From assembly GCF_947623445.1 (NCBI RefSeq), contig NC_135246.1, positions 13,499,856-13,563,855 of the forward strand: DNA of 64,000 bases. The letters run 5' to 3'. Positions 1 to 10,266 of this stretch are shown piece by piece. The first letter of the stretch is position 1. The number at the start of each line of letters is the position of its first letter. The notes under the pieces were generated by a model. The model had not been told where the DNA came from and ran no database searches. It worked only from the letters and a program-made list of their open reading frames with translations. Origin of the DNA: Clavelina lepadiformis (taxonomy: Eukaryota > Chordata > Ascidiacea > Aplousobranchia > Clavelinidae). The position numbers and the translations under genes are program-made.

Positions 1-3000
1 ACTGTACATGTTACCTGCATCGCTGCTTGTAAGAATGTAGTTGTAGAATTGTCAAGTGCTCAAGTAACAAGAAAGAAACAGAAAGTTTCCATTACGGAGA
101 AAGTAAACGACACCATTGTAAAATTTGAGTAAGTTTGTTATTTCTCGTTGTTTCAGGCTTTACAACCTGGCTGAAAGTTTAAGGTGTTTTAACCTACTCA
201 TTTGTATAGTGGTGTAGCCCCAGGAGAATACACACTACATGTATCCCACAATGACTGGTGTTGGGAAAGCGAATCCAAAAAAGTAACAGTCCCAAAAGAA
301 CTGGTGAAAGACACTGTTCCTCTTGCACATTTCAAACAGTCTGGTTTTGTTCTGGTTTGTTCCATTTCTCATGACATCAAAATGGTGAGCTATCCTTAGC
401 GTTGCTTTTCATGCAGTCAGATGCTTTGTTGTCTCATTAAGGTTTTTCACAGACTTAGCCAGTGAATTCTTAATGTTTTTGTGCGTTGGTTATATATCAG
501 TGATTAATTGCATTTATTATATAATGGCATTTATTGAAGTTACATTTTAAAGGTTATTCACCATGCTGGTGAACCTGTTGATACATTTTCCCTAAAAAAA
601 GGCAGAAATCGCTTGTGTCTTTCGAACCTTGGCAAATATACTTTGGAACCTCAATCTTGCCACAAGTTTGATGTTCAGTCTCCCATTGTTTTCGACACCG
701 CTAATCCAAAGCCAATCAACCTTCATGCAATTGCTCATGAAGCTGTAATAACTATGGAAGCCAAAAAACTATATCTGGAATCCCCACTCAAGGAAGATAA
801 AATTCAAGTTGAGATTCGGTCTTCCAGGGGAAAAGGTAGCATGACCACTTTCATAAAATCATGTCTGTAATATATTGTGATGTATTGCACCATTAAGTGA
901 CGTTAGCATCATTTAACTAGGATAGTTATCTATGACCTTTATCAACTTACTGTAGCATGTTTAAGTGTAGTGATGATTATCTTTTTGTGCAGTTACAAAA
1001 GATTATTTAACCTTAAGTGAGGAAAGCATAGATGGAAAGAAGGTATGTGATTTCTTATGTCACATGAACTTATACACTTATCAGTCTCATATTGCAGTAA
1101 AAAACAGATTTTTACAATAGGACACCATCTTGTACAAACTCTCATACTGGGCCAGTGATGGTGAAAAACTTGACATTACTCCAGTGTCAAAGCTGCTTCT
1201 GTTTGACCCACCCACTGCCGCAGCGTCAATGCAGTCTGGTAAGATGGTTTATTCTTGCTTAAACATAAGCCAATATCCTGTTGTGTAGTTGGCATATGCA
1301 CTTCATACTATGTCAGTATTGATTTAATACTTCTTACTAGAGGAAATTTAAAATGTATTTTATTACATTTAGGAAGCTGCGCTGTAGAACTTGTCCGATT
1401 CAAAGGTATAGTTGGTACCTTTGTCACTGGCCAAATAAATCCTCCTCTAAGTGGTGTAGCTGTATCCATATCAACTGTGGGTAGTGAAGTGGAACCCATT
1501 TCACTTAAAACAGGAAAAGATGGAAAATACAAGTAGGGATTTTTTGAAGTACATTTATTCTTTTTCAGTGAGAGGTTTTTATAGGAACTATTGAAAACAG
1601 TTTTTTGACCTTTGAATATTTTTGATTTTTAGAGTTGGGCCGCTTCACCCTCAAACGGAGTATGCAATCTCAGCATCATTGGATGATTATGTGCTTACTC
1701 CTGTACCTGATAAACGTGGTGATTTTCTGGCCAAGAAATTAAGCAAGCTAATTTTTAAAGTAAGAAAAATTTGACTTATTCTCTTTCTTCATCTCATTGT
1801 GAATTCTATTCGAAAAGGGAATATTTTTTTGCAAATTTTGCTTGCACACTTACGAAGTGTCTCTTCATTTTGCAGATAAACCTGGGCACAGATGAAACAC
1901 CATTGCCAGGAGTTTTGCTCTCCATTAGTGGTGGTGATTACAGAAGTAATAATTTAACAGGAAAAGATGGAAGTCTTACTTTGACAAAACTTGTAAGAGA
2001 AGCTTTCACTCATTTTAATCTGAGTGTTGTTTAATATCATTGAATGAAGTTGGTGCGTGGTGATTTTGTTAAAAATTGTGTCTTTACATGATTTGATTCA
2101 TTTTTCTCATTTTTTACCCATCTTCTGTTTTGTTTCATTAACAGGAAGTGAATTTAATTTTTTCAGGAACCTGGTCAGTATTACTTCAAGGCCATAATGA
2201 AAGAATACCAATTTAGTCCACCATCACAGGTAAATGGTAGTGGTATTGGTAATATTTAGCACTGTGTTGTAATGTTTTAACCTTGAAGGAATTAAATTTT
2301 TGTTTAGGTTATTGATATTGTGGAAGGAGCTAAGACTGATATCAATATTGTTGGAAAACGTGTTGCGTTCAGGTAAATGTTTAAGTATATACAATTTTAG
2401 TCTCATCAAATCATCTTACACACTTAAGCTGTACTTTACATTTAAACTGATATGAAATTTTAGGCATTTTCTCCTGTAGAATTGTAGATTGTGCATATAT
2501 ATAATTCATATAATTACAGTGTCTACGGCAAGGTGACTTCACTTAATGGTGAACCTGAGACGGGAACCGTGGTACGTGCTTTATCCCAGTCTGGTGAAAA
2601 CAATTGTGCAGGGCTTGGAGAAGAAGGTACGAGTGGAAATGATGGCTCGTTCAGAATACGTGGCTTGCATCCTGGCTGTGAATACAATGTCAGTGTGTAC
2701 GATGGAGCTGAGAGATTTAGCAGAATAGCTCCTCAACATGTAACCATCATCATGAAAGAGGAAGATGTGGACAATGTTAAATTCGTTGCCTTTCGATCTG
2801 TTGTGGGATTTGAACTATCCGGATACGTGATCACACCGCAACAATTTCTTCCGCACATTAAGGTATCTGATTCTTGGTGAGTAATGAATTATGAAATACA
2901 AGTTTAACTCATACTCGTCACTTGCTTCTGTTAAGCTTGTGTTATATCGGGCTGGGGGTGGTGCATCTGCTAATCCTGTTCAAACATTATCGATGACAAA

Positions 3001-3710
3001 GGCGACGCCATTTTTTCACTTGCCACAGCTGCCACGTGATGAAACTGAATACGTTGTAAGGCTAGAATCAACCCTTTCTCAGTCACGTTATGACTACACC
3101 GCTCCAGCGGCTGGTTTTTTTGCAAAAGGCTCATACAAGCATATAACATTCAGATTTGAACCACAAGTACGTTTATTTGTTTTGAACTTATTAGCAGAAA
3201 ATTTAAACTGTTTGTTTCACTTTAATTTATTTTGGTTCGTGTTATTTTTAACAACTTCTTGTACATTATAAGTTTATTTCGTAGATTTTTGTATTGAAAT
3301 AGTGGGAAAGCATAACATCGTATATTTTATAGATGAAAGTTTGTTTATTTCTCCACATTATTGACTCTTTGATTTTTTTCAGCTAAAACCAGTGCTGCCG
3401 GAAATACCTCAAGTTTCAATTTTGGCACTTCCACTGACAATACTGGCAATATATTTGGCTTATAACTATGCTGCTGTAAGTGTAAAAGTTATGAATTAAA
3501 GAAAAATTATAATGACACTTCATTTGGACTTAGGGCTGTTTGTCATACATTTTAACAACAACCATAGAAAATTATATGAACTTCCAACCACTATAAATTT
3601 CTTACTTTTAGGTTTTCACCTTCTTGCAACAAACATATCAGACCATGTTAGCAGGCATGGATCCTGTACGTGCTCCTACGCAAAAAAGTTTACGAAAATC
3701 AAAGAAATAG
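1..3710 (+). CDS. NOMO: NOMO (nodal modulator), 3' part, C-terminal 683 residues
   Basis: NOMO is a large ER type I membrane protein whose lumenal part is a string of Ig/carboxypeptidase-regulatory-like beta domains; it works with the ER translocon and the nicalin-TMEM147 complex. Exons read from splice sites and phase: 1-128, 210-384, 553-835, 993-1042, 1121-1238, 1373-1532, 1633-1759, 1876-1992, 2167-2229, 2308-2372, 2520-2862, 2936-3166, 3383-3475, 3612-3710; all join in frame. Diagnostic stretches are a DWCW motif in exon 2, repeated beta-domain signatures (for example LHPGCEYNVSVYDG) and YDYTAPAAGF before the C-terminal membrane segment (ILALPLTILAIYLAYNY). The tail is short and basic, ending RKSKK. 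The intron at 2863-2935 is only 73 bp and its acceptor (TTAAG) is weak, so that join is the least certain. The N-terminal part lies before the window. Convergent with ALKBH8. Confidence 0.93.
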
Positions 3711-4608
3711 ATCATATGCAAAAATATCTCTTTCAGAATTACATGCACCTATTAGGTGGTCTGTGCAGTATTGTTGGAGAATTGCAAAGAAAACTGATTT
3801 TTATCAAGTGCAGAAGACTTTTCTAAATTGTTGCATTTTCTCCATGACCTTTCGATGGTAATTTTTATTTGTGATGTTTTTTTGTCCACAAGAACTGAAT
3901 TCTCCAGTCTACTGTGTGAAACTACATCCATATTGTTGACCGTTTTGCCAATCCTCACTTTCTAAATTAGTGTAATTATCTCATTCAATTAACTATGCAG
4001 TTTGGAAAAGCATACATACAGAAACATTAGCAGTTAAAAGCAAAATACATCACATAAACCATTGCACAGGAAATTGTGTAAATCAAGCTCGAATTTGCAT
4101 ATCTTTTAATGTCTGAACTATTGTGATAATGTTTTATATTAATGTCTATTTAATTGTCTGGTACTATATGAACTTCAACTTTTGTTTTGTGCAATTTAGC
4201 AAAGATACAGAGAATACAGAATACAAAAATACAGAGAATTTTGTTTAGTTATCTTAGTGTCCTCTTTGTGTAGTCTATTATTCAGTAGTGTGATGTAAAA
4301 TGACTAGTTAAAGTTTTCTTGAGGCATGAAATAATAGAAATCTTAATACAAGCAACATTTCTTTAATAAACAGGTCCCACCTCTGCCATTTAACAGCAAA
4401 CATGCATTTCGATAACGAAAATTTAACATGCAAAGCAGAAAAATGTTACTATTATAATTTTATGTGTTGGTTCTACGCACCTGGCATATGCACAAATCAC
4501 ACTGTAAAAGATACTAAAAATTATGGCACTGAAGTTCTTTGTGGAAAGAGGAATCAAAACATTGTACCAACAAGGGACTGGTACTGCGAGGTGATAATTG
4601 CTACACTA
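3711..4608 (+). terminator. NOMO 3' UTR and convergent NOMO/ALKBH8 gap
   Basis: AT-rich non-coding stretch between two convergent stop codons. A canonical AATAAA at 4365-4370 on the + strand is the likely polyadenylation signal of NOMO. Open frames here are short and resemble no protein I know. Confidence 0.55.
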
Positions 4609-6411
4609 CTATAGCTTCTGCAAAACAACAGCCCAGTTACCACTGTCATAGTAACAGTCAATAACATTACAGCCAGATATGCCTTGACACAAATTTTGAA
4701 GTTCATTTTGTTTAAAAACATGATAAAACCTATAATAGGTTGAATCTGCTGAAATATTATGGCTGGATGTAACATCGTGCCTGTTTTTCTTCTTTTTCCA
4801 CGGGACAAGTAAATCTTGCTGTACAAATGAAGTCTTGTTTTCATGGACAACCAAACTTTGATTTTCTGCAAACGCATTGCAACTGTTTTCATTACGTTTC
4901 GTTATATTACAGTTTGCATGTGATTTTTTCAGATAATTTGAGTCAATGTCATTAAACCTTTGCTCAAATGCCCATACATAAATCAAAGCAAGTGCACCCT
5001 TACGCAACACTCGAAGTATTTCAAGTATGGCAGAATGTCTTCGATCACTTGTGGAATAGTGATGTATCACAGCGATACAAATGCATGCATCAAAGGTACT
5101 ATTCCTGACAGGTATGTTTTGTCCATCACAGAGGAATGCAAAACAATTCTTGTTTAAACAAATGTCAACCAGGGATTGACTACTGTCACATCCCAACATA
5201 CAAATACCGGGACAGCAATTTAGATATCTTCCACTACCACAGCCAACATCTAAAACAACAGAGCCTGGATTAAGATTTTCAAGAAACTTGACTACTTTTG
5301 GCCAAGGCTTTTCACGAGTTGATGAAAAATGGTCTGCTATTTCATTATAAACAGTCTGGACAAATCGCTTTTCCAGATCCACAGCTGATTTTTGACTATC
5401 TGGTATGGTGCAGCCCAGGTTTTCAACGTGATTAGATGTACTTTTAAGAATCTTTCGAAACGTCATCGATATTCTTCGCTCTCGTTTTACAAGGAACTCT
5501 TGATCACTACGTTCATCACAAACTAAATCACTTTTCTTCTGCGTTATGCCATGTGTCCACTTATACCGAGCGTCTCCAGTAAAAATTAACAATGTGCGAG
5601 GTTTCAACATAATGTTTGCTTTGGGTCCAACTGGAGATTTCATTTCCATCACTATCTGTGAGCCCAGACTGATTGATGCTATTCCTGTATCAAATGCATC
5701 AGGATTGTCAATATGATGAGGAATACCATCACCAGGATTGTAAATATTTATGGTAAGTTGATCTGGCCGGTTTGGGATATGTCCTGTCTTCATTATCTTA
5801 TCCAATATGTTGTTTGCAAAAGAAGGGAATTTTTTGCTCAAGGGATTTGATGAATTAACATCGTTGCTTCCGTATTGAAATTTATATCCATAGTGAAGAA
5901 CAGTTCGATGCTTCAAGGTTTCTTGAATGTGCATGTCCGAGCGCTTTGCCAGATCTTTCTCAATTTGCATTATTAATTCTTCTTCCTCTTCAGTACTAAG
6001 AAAATTTTCAAGTGTAATTAAACCTTGTGGGAAGTCATTTTTCTTTTTGATTGCACCTTCGGAAGGAGGCAAAGTTTGTAGGAAGTACAGATACAGTGTT
6101 GCTAACTCATTATCTGATGTTTTAGAAATCTCAACACTTTGCAGTTTATTGAAACAAGCCATAGCTTCATCTGTTTTTTGATATGATAATAGTGCATAGG
6201 ATTTGTCCATGTATGATCGTATGGTATCAATACAACCATACGGCTCACATAACTCGGTTATTACTTTGACGCATACTTCATTTCCTAAACCAGCATTGGC
6301 CAAAACAAGGTTGTTTGTTGGCTCGTCGCTTATATCAAGACCATTGCTGGAAAGTTTTGCCTTGACTTTTAGCCATTTCCTCGCTTTCTTTTTGCTCAGG
6401 TTTAAGGTCAT
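4609..6411 (-). CDS. ALKBH8: ALKBH8, tRNA 5-carboxymethyluridine methyltransferase/hydroxylase
   Basis: Single uninterrupted 600-residue frame with the three-domain order of animal ALKBH8. An RRM covers residues about 34-112 (NLVLANAGLGNE). An AlkB Fe(II)/2-oxoglutarate dioxygenase domain covers about 125-322, with iron ligands H233-x-D235 (PHHIDNPDAF) and H287 (KWTHGIT) and the 2OG-binding arginines R313 and R319 in RRISMTFR. A class I SAM methyltransferase covers about 345-600, with motif I VLDVGCGSGRYL and an IAVIHHYST motif. In the family, the methyltransferase (with TRMT112) makes mcm5U at wobble uridines and the AlkB domain hydroxylates it. All key residues look intact; human ALKBH8 is slightly longer (664 residues). 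No intron, unlike most neighbours. The start is the first ATG of the frame; its 5' side faces FAHD1 head-to-head. Confidence 0.95.
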   Translation of the reverse strand: MTLNLSKKKARKWLKVKAKLSSNGLDISDEPTNNLVLANAGLGNEVCVKVITELCEPYGCIDTIRSYMDKSYALLSYQKTDEAMACFNKLQSVEISKTSDNELATLYLYFLQTLPPSEGAIKKKNDFPQGLITLENFLSTEEEEELIMQIEKDLAKRSDMHIQETLKHRTVLHYGYKFQYGSNDVNSSNPLSKKFPSFANNILDKIMKTGHIPNRPDQLTINIYNPGDGIPHHIDNPDAFDTGIASISLGSQIVMEMKSPVGPKANIMLKPRTLLIFTGDARYKWTHGITQKKSDLVCDERSDQEFLVKRERRISMTFRKILKSTSNHVENLGCTIPDSQKSAVDLEKRFVQTVYNEIADHFSSTREKPWPKVVKFLENLNPGSVVLDVGCGSGRYLNCCPGICMLGCDSSQSLVDICLNKNCFAFLCDGQNIPVRNSTFDACICIAVIHHYSTSDRRHSAILEILRVLRKGALALIYVWAFEQRFNDIDSNYLKKSHANCNITKRNENSCNAFAENQSLVVHENKTSFVQQDLLVPWKKKKNRHDVTSSHNISADSTYYRFYHVFKQNELQNLCQGISGCNVIDCYYDSGNWAVVLQKL

Positions 6412-7142
6412 TATGTGTTTCAGACTAGCCTAATTGTCACAAAATCGAACATGGATGTAAGATCACACCGGGACCGCAGTTAGTATTTGACGCTGTACAT
6501 TACGTTCTACGACCCGATCCAATCGTAACCTTTTTACATTAAGTCAATTGCCAAGCAAAGCAAAAGACGGTAGAGCGGTGTTTCCACGTTCGATTGATCA
6601 CGCGTGGAACCAAACGTGTGCAAAGTTTCTCCGTTATTATTACTCTCTTTTTAATCTCTAACAATTTTTACCTGGCAGAAGCCAGACGAGAAGTGTCACG
6701 CTCCATAGCTTTTTGAGGGTATGCCCTCGTATCATTTTCTTTGGTCTTTGGTCTTTGTTGCAATGTTTCTGTACAAAAACATTCTCGGTGCTGATAATAA
6801 TAACCAAGGTAAAGCCAGCCCGACTTTTTCGTTTGTGTCATGGCGCAAGGCGCATGTCTTTATAGCCCTGATGTTAAAAAAAAAACTTTTCTTTTGAGAA
6901 TGTTTGTAGACAGAAATGAAACATTTGCTACAAATATGTATAAAATTACTTTCTAATTCGGCTTTGAATTACTAGTCGCTGTAAACACTGCATGCAGTGA
7001 AGTATATTTTCTTCATTTTGTGCAAATAGGATTAGTTCTGAAAAGTGAAAAGAAAAGTGCCGGTCGCGTCACTCTCAGACGTCGGTTCATATCAGTTATT
7101 GTTTTAACAGCAGGAGTTGATGTTAGTAGCTAACTACAAAAA
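6412..7142. promoter_or_regulatory. Shared upstream region of ALKBH8 and FAHD1
   Basis: This 731-bp gap separates two divergent ATGs, so both promoters must lie in it or overlap the 5' UTRs; a bidirectional promoter is a reasonable inference. It has no long open frame. I see no convincing TATA box or other named element. Confidence 0.5.
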
Positions 7143-7805
7143 ATGCAAAATAATCTGAGTCGCTTTTCGGAATGGGGAAGGAAAGTTGTATGCGTTGGAA
7201 GAAATTTCAAGGACCATTGTGTTGAACTTAGTAACCCCATTCCAAAAGAACCTTTAATATTTTTGAAACCAACATCATCATATGTAGTGGAAGGAGAAAG
7301 CATTAAAATACCCAATGGATGTAACAGTTTGCACCATGAAGTTGAACTTGGTGTAGTTATTTCAAAAGATGGGTCAAATATTCTTGAAAATTCTGCAATG
7401 GATTATGTTGGAGGCTATGTTCTTGCCCTTGATATGACAGCTAGAGATTGGCAAGACAAAGCTAAAAAGCAAGGCAAACCATGGTCCTTCGCCAAAGGTT
7501 TTGACACAGCATGTCCGATTAGTAGTTTAATTCCAAGAGGGGACATAGTAAATCCAGATGATGTTGGCTTATGGTTGAAAGTAAATGGAGTTGAGAAGCA
7601 AAATGGTTCAACAAAAGATATGATTTTTAATATTCCAAGTCTTATCAGCTATATCAGCCATGTTATGACACTTGAAAGGGGAGATGTTGTTCTAACTGGA
7701 ACTCCAGAGGGTGTGGGGCCAGTTGAAGCAGGAGATGTTATAGAATGTGGTGTTAATAATTTGCTTACAATGAAATTTAATGTGATGAAGAAATTTCAAT
7801 CTTAA
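7143..7805 (+). CDS. FAHD1: FAHD1, mitochondrial acylpyruvase / oxaloacetate decarboxylase
   Basis: A 220-residue single-exon frame matching the whole of FAHD1 (fumarylacetoacetate hydrolase domain family). Seen in the sequence: VVCVGRNFKDHC near the N terminus with H25 and E28 in the lid position, the metal-binding E-x-E (HHEVELG, E66 and E68), D97 in LALDMTARDWQ, K118 in SFAKGFDT, and the C-terminal GDVVLTGTPEGVGPV. In the family these residues hold Mg2+ and cleave acylpyruvates or decarboxylate oxaloacetate in mitochondria. Length is close to human FAHD1 (about 224). The start is the first ATG of the frame; the N terminus is short, so a strong mitochondrial targeting peptide is not obvious. 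Confidence 0.95.
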   Translation: MQNNLSRFSEWGRKVVCVGRNFKDHCVELSNPIPKEPLIFLKPTSSYVVEGESIKIPNGCNSLHHEVELGVVISKDGSNILENSAMDYVGGYVLALDMTARDWQDKAKKQGKPWSFAKGFDTACPISSLIPRGDIVNPDDVGLWLKVNGVEKQNGSTKDMIFNIPSLISYISHVMTLERGDVVLTGTPEGVGPVEAGDVIECGVNNLLTMKFNVMKKFQS

Positions 7806-8580
7806 AAATATTTAGGGTTATAATAGTAATTTGCATAATTTTGTATGTTTTAAGCCGTTGGGACTTTATTGCCTTTCCTGTCTATTAATTAATTGCAAAT
7901 GAGTATGTGTTTTCTGTTGGTCAGTAATAGTACCACGAAGTTTAGAAGGGAAAAATAAACAACTCAATTGAATATCTTCAATTTTAAATCCTAATGTCGT
8001 AGCATTCTAGCATCTGTACTCTGTAAGTATTAACCTATTTCTACAATAGGTTATACCTGAAGTATAGCTACATATTAGCAATTAATACAGCCACAAAGGT
8101 GCCAGTCGAAATTTGAAAATCTATATATATATGCACTATATATGAATGTTCTTATTAAATTCAATAATTTATTACACTTCACATCCTATAAGAATTAGAG
8201 TAATAATTTAAATATAATAGTTGTCTGTGATGGATATTTTGCAATGTAAAATGTGAAATTGTTGCATAATCTAAAATTTTTGGTTGTTGAAATTCTATTG
8301 GAAGAAAAATAATAATATTATACATTTTAAGCGAGAATGTTGTTGTTTAGGTTAAATTGATTAAAAGTTTATCATATCTGATTGTTTTTTAATTAGTTTT
8401 TATTGTATGTTATAATTTTGTAAATCCATCAAATGTACCTGTATAGCATATACCTTACCGTATAGAATCTGCTATATCAAAATAAATGGCTTACGATGAT
8501 AAATAAATTGGTTTTAGTGTTAATAACAATTATGTTTCATTAAGCACCAGGGCGAATTGTGAACTGACAAGCAAACAAAA
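7806..8580 (+). other. FAHD1 3' UTR and spacer
   Basis: AT-rich non-coding stretch. AATAAA at 7954-7959 is the probable FAHD1 polyadenylation signal; further AATAAA copies occur near 8480-8505. The last part must hold the promoter or 5' UTR of the gene at 8581. I see nothing else in it. Confidence 0.45.
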
Positions 8581-10266
8581 ATGGCAACATATAACCCCTA
8601 TGAGGGTAGAAAAGAAGGCATCAAGATTACTTTTAAAATAAACTTACCACCTAAACTTAAAACAACTGGAAGCAGCATTGAAGCTGCCTCGCCTACTTTG
8701 AAGGTTTTGAAGCGATGGTATTATCGGGGAGATCCTAAGCTCAAAAGGGTAAATCAAGATGTTTTTCTTGATTTAGAACTTTTTTTGATTTGTTAAAACA
8801 TGCAATATGATAAATGTTATATTCAAAACATGTACTAACTAACCAGCAAAGACCTTCTTATGCTTAAACTGTCATTACTTAAAGCAGCGAGGTCCAACTT
8901 CTTTTCATCGCGGGCCAAAATCTGAAATTTTTTTATCTTGCGGGCCAATGTTTTTAAATTAGAACTGAAGAACAATGTGACATTGATATTAGAACTGAAA
9001 AAAGTTCTCTTTTTTATTAAAACTGAAATTAGAATAGTTTAAAATTTAGCTGATAAAATTTAAATGCTGATCAATGTGACATCTGCGGTCGAGGTTCTTC
9101 CTCGACAATAGCGACTATCAAAGCTGACTATCAGTTCGCGGGCCAACTTTGGCCCGCGGGCCTGCAGTTGGACCACGCTGACTTAAAGTAACAGTGCTAT
9201 AAATAAGTTAATTTTGCAGTACTATGTTTCATTGTGATTTTGAGAAACCATGTCATCAAATTATATTTACATTTAGGCTGGTATATCGGCATCTTTACCT
9301 GTTTAATTTTATTGTACCTTACCAAGGTTGGTTGATAGGTGATTAGATTAAATCTTAGCATGTTGTTATATAATATCACAATTTCTTGTTTTTGTACTGA
9401 TTTCATGGCTTTATTCATTTCAGGTTTTGGAATGGTTTTATTCTGTGACCCCAGAGAAGGCAAGCAATGCATTTGACTTAAGTGTTTCAGAGCCAATATT
9501 AAAAACAAGTGACAGCTCTTTTTCATGGAAAACACCAGTTTCTGCAAACAACAAAAATAATATAAGCCTTTCAGTTGAAAAACCTGTAATAGCTGCAGAT
9601 CCCCAGCATATAACCTTGACTAAAAGTAGACCTGTTATTCAGAATGACCCCAGAAATACAACCATAAGTATTGAAAAACAGCCTCAGTTTTCCTCAAACA
9701 AGCAACAATCAAGTCTAAAATGGGGAAAGCCAGTTATTTCTGCCAAAACTGGAACCCTGCTCAAATCCACCCCAGTTTTAAGTAATGACACTGAAGCAAA
9801 GCTAGAAGAAAACAAACCAGAGCTTTCAAACAAGACTGAATTAGTGTTGGAGAAAAATGAACCTCTATTCTCTAACTCAACTCCAAGTGTACTTGAACAA
9901 ACTGTTCCTGAGTTATATCTGGCTGAAACTGTTCTGGAGAAGAACAACCCTGAAATGAAGATTAATCCTACAACTTTATTACAGTCCAACCCAGAGCTGT
10001 ATCTCAATCCATTGGAACTTGTACACCAGGTTCCTTTGCTGACAGAACCAACAACTACCCTTGAAAGGAGCCTGCCCGAACTGATGAAGGTTGAGGAAAT
10101 ATTGGAACATGCTAGGCCTCTTATGCTGTCAAAAGATTTTGAACTTGAACACAATTTGCCAGTTTTGGCCGATGTCAAGGTAATTTTAGAGCATAATCAA
10201 CCACTACTTGCACAGGTCCCAACAGATTTCTTGATTACTACCCCAATGCTCTCACTAGATGAATGA
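8581..10266 (+). CDS. Unrecognised repeat protein, 336 residues, degenerate L-E-x(3)-P-x-L repeats
   Basis: Two exons, 8581-8748 and 9424-10266, joined in phase 0 with donor GGgtaaat and acceptor ttcag. The N terminus (residues 1-80, MATYNPYEGRKEGIKITF then RWYYRGDPKLKRVLEWFY) is basic and aromatic and non-repetitive. From about residue 88 to the C terminus run about 17 units of 13-16 residues, each with a central proline flanked by hydrophobics, such as LEKNEPLFSNSTPSV, LEQTVPELYLAETV, LERSLPELMKVEEI, LEHNLPVLADVKVI and LEHNQPLLAQVP. Early units are S/T/K/N-rich; later ones are acidic and leucine-rich. No signal peptide or membrane segment is visible. I do not recognise the family. The regular spacing could be a solenoid or a string of docking motifs; both are inference. 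The gene looks real: a clean splice, one long frame, and conserved spacing at the protein level. Confidence 0.8.
8885..9180. mobile_element. Non-autonomous hAT-type MITE, 296 bp
   Basis: Lies in the intron of the repeat-protein gene. It is flanked by a perfect 8-bp duplication ACTTAAAG (8877-8884 and 9181-9188), as made by hAT transposases. The ends are inverted repeats: CAGCGAGGTCCAACTTC at the left and, read in reverse complement, CAGCGTGGTCCAACTGC at the right. Just inside each end are GC-rich GCGGGCC motifs. It has no coding capacity, so it would need a transposase in trans. Confidence 0.85.

Noticed and set aside
4402-4614. 70-residue + strand cysteine-rich frame
   Set aside because: Falls in the convergent NOMO/ALKBH8 gap, has no signal peptide and overlaps the ALKBH8 stop; no support beyond being open.
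9684-10178. 164-residue minus-strand frame rich in serine and glycine
   Set aside because: Antisense shadow of the repeat-protein exon; its apparent periodicity mirrors the repeats of the + strand gene.
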